Positions 63,601 to 64,000 of a stretch of DNA of 64,000 bases are shown piece by piece; positions within the stretch are counted from its first letter, which is position 1; the number at the start of each line of letters is the position of its first letter. Both the position numbers and the translations under genes were made by a program. The stretch is taken from positions 96,539-160,538 of the forward strand of contig JAUIBW010000009.1 of assembly GCA_030427585.1 (NCBI GenBank). The letters run 5' to 3'. The notes below the pieces were generated by a model that ran no database searches, was not told where the DNA came from, and saw only the letters and a list, made by a program, of their open reading frames with translations. The stretch is from Bacteroidia bacterium (GTDB lineage: Bacteria; Bacteroidota; Bacteroidia; Flavobacteriales; Flavobacteriaceae).

Positions 63601-64000
63601 TCTAAAGCCGATGGTAGCCACATCGTATATATTTGGGGATATAAGGATGTATACCCCATTGCTAAGATTGAGAACGCAACCTATACAGAGGTGTCCTCTT
63701 ATATCACTGATTTAAAAGCAAAATCAGACGCAGATATTGACCATTGTACAGGAGCTACTTGTAAAGAACAAATCCTTAGAGAAGCCTTGCAGAACCTTAG
63801 AGCAACCTTACCTAATGCGATGGTATCTACATATACCTATGACCCATTGGTTGGGGTAACCAGTATGACAGACCCAGAAGGGTATACTACTTATTACCAG
63901 TATGACGAGATGAACCGTTTACAATATACCCTGGATCATGAGCAATATGTAGCCCAGCAACTACGCTATAATTACCAGGGACAGCAATCCGATGTTTTAG
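60673..64000 (+). CDS. Secreted RHS/YD-repeat protein, 3' end outside the window
   Basis: Open from ATG 60673 to the window end (1109 codons so far). Signal peptide MIRKALLIALLLVWVGSYAQ. N-terminal region typical of large Bacteroidota RHS proteins: GQVPVGLFTGTPQINIPLY, then LSVPITLHYSSNGIRVDQMP and NVGLGWSLQAGGVISR (the W-S-L/G-W-x-L shell start). Near the end YD repeats begin (YTYDPLVGVTSMTDPEGYTT, YYQYDEMNRLQYTLD). Such proteins form a beta-strand cocoon and commonly end in a variable toxin or effector tip. That tip, and any immunity gene, would be to the right of the window. Confidence 0.85.
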   Translation, partial: MIRKALLIALLLVWVGSYAQELPKIIPPSPNAASLGKYGQVPVGLFTGTPQINIPLYTLKTGKLSVPITLHYSSNGIRVDQMPSNVGLGWSLQAGGVISRVIMDDADESLTAPVPNNFPTAHTQEVLDYLINATSSEDGYDTLSDIYSFNISGYSGKFYLDTNRVPVLMNPSPVKIEKGVNPLYAFKITDPNGVIYWFGNENSTETTMYQHVGSGQHGWSLENPTSWYVSKITNTFGDEINFTYTKFNQQYYSGISQSIEKNARTGYVYSPGQGIIQTRSNTSISQLSSITSNTGQIVFTYSAHTEEFNKLDAIEVKDPHGIRIKKFTLGYENITSSLLTLKNTHITYFDEYNKRLFLTSVTEQGRGAISNPPYVLSYYNPDKIPPRFSYAQDYWGYYNGVTNNNYLVSDGDYFFESEENSNTLKHIFSAVGGDKSPNGNFSRNGMLKKITYPTGGFNELQYEPHSYLGTKTVYPSNKITKELNIKNGPDQSGISKIAITETISFEQKKVRVNLTARRNTCWESGWPTHHIKSSLSVKVANQGSTTFNTPASGEGFFSVDQHGNRIDHSGGIAATENTNTSYFIDLQAGKRYQFTLGVPFECVGGDFYIEYYAGQPQEIPANIEIGGQRLQSIIIDDGKGKQEIKKYHYAELSDLDSSSGIAEGPIPSIAYSRRFESSTGALILNGSVVDILTLSSSNLYNLYSRAGHQIGYTSVIEELGNNFSGGATVHKFRVSPNIKPISFGLAIAGTPFTTNFGTGELLEKQVIQKEGNSFKVLQKTTNTYYNNPVLNKEQPSYNVRLRDTYSGYNLETIAKSIGSFDIVKYFVKSKWRYIDKTITEEYLHNRENPVVTTTKYFYDNPDHLQATRTETTTSENDKVIVKTTYPQDIEIKTPAINKLITQHRIAEPIQTETIVQNSEGTIVSKEAQFNTFEDWGNNIVLPEFVKTLKGNLNLANPFENRVQYYNYDYKGNPLEVSKADGSHIVYIWGYKDVYPIAKIENATYTEVSSYITDLKAKSDADIDHCTGATCKEQILREALQNLRATLPNAMVSTYTYDPLVGVTSMTDPEGYTTYYQYDEMNRLQYTLDHEQYVAQQLRYNYQGQQSDVL

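Overview
The window is chromosomal DNA from a member of the Bacteroidota, most likely a marine Flavobacteriaceae close to Aquimarina (genus is an inference). The evidence is the low GC content, TAnnTTTG-type -7 boxes, many SPII lipoproteins, a TonB-dependent receptor, an OmpA protein with TSP3 repeats, an IPExxxVDY protein between rnc and pyk, a CzcA-TolC fusion, and AddA/AddB-like proteins flanking ompA. No tRNA, rRNA, CRISPR array or prophage was seen.

Region 1 (1-16.2 kb) is accessory. It holds three GAF + AraC-type regulators (one cut by the window edge, one 5'-truncated) and a TPR + AraC membrane regulator. Around them are three mutually related lipoproteins of unknown function, a 56-aa lipoprotein ending in CPSC with a broken second copy, a predicted seven-bladed propeller lipoprotein, a collagen-like lipoprotein and several small secreted proteins. 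A recurring palindrome (core TTTGAAATTCAAA or a variant) lies just after the stop codons of the AraC-type genes or just before the lipoprotein genes. At one site it sits directly upstream of a good promoter, which suggests a dedicated regulon. A standalone 58-aa gene at 5852-6028 (minus) looks like a RiPP/lanthipeptide precursor with a GG leader and no maturation enzyme nearby. An intact IS256-family element with an 8-bp target duplication closes the region.

Region 2 (16.3-40.1 kb) is mostly core. It has a DUF2721/histidine kinase/response regulator set, then pyk, the IPExxxVDY gene, rnc, fabF and acpP (minus) facing purN, followed by an RNase H with a viroplasmin domain, an astacin-like secreted protease, a PfkB kinase, purF, sodB, a putative HELHH protein, and the helicase/nuclease pair around ompA.

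Region 3 (40.1-52.0 kb) looks like metal homeostasis. It contains a small His/Cys protein, a TonB receptor and a lipoprotein, then two copies of a structured-RNA-like element. After these comes a likely single operon: small Cys/His-rich protein, CzcA-TolC fusion, CzcB, a Fur-family regulator, a DUF3703 protein and a CDF transporter. The operon promoter carries a palindrome and may make a leaderless mRNA.

Region 4 (52.0-64.0 kb) has a minus-strand cluster (cupin, old yellow enzyme, DoxX, polysaccharide deacetylase) divergent from an AraC regulator. It continues with a membrane AraC regulator, small exported proteins, an S41 protease, a small HTH protein and the start of a large secreted RHS/YD-repeat protein that runs off the window.
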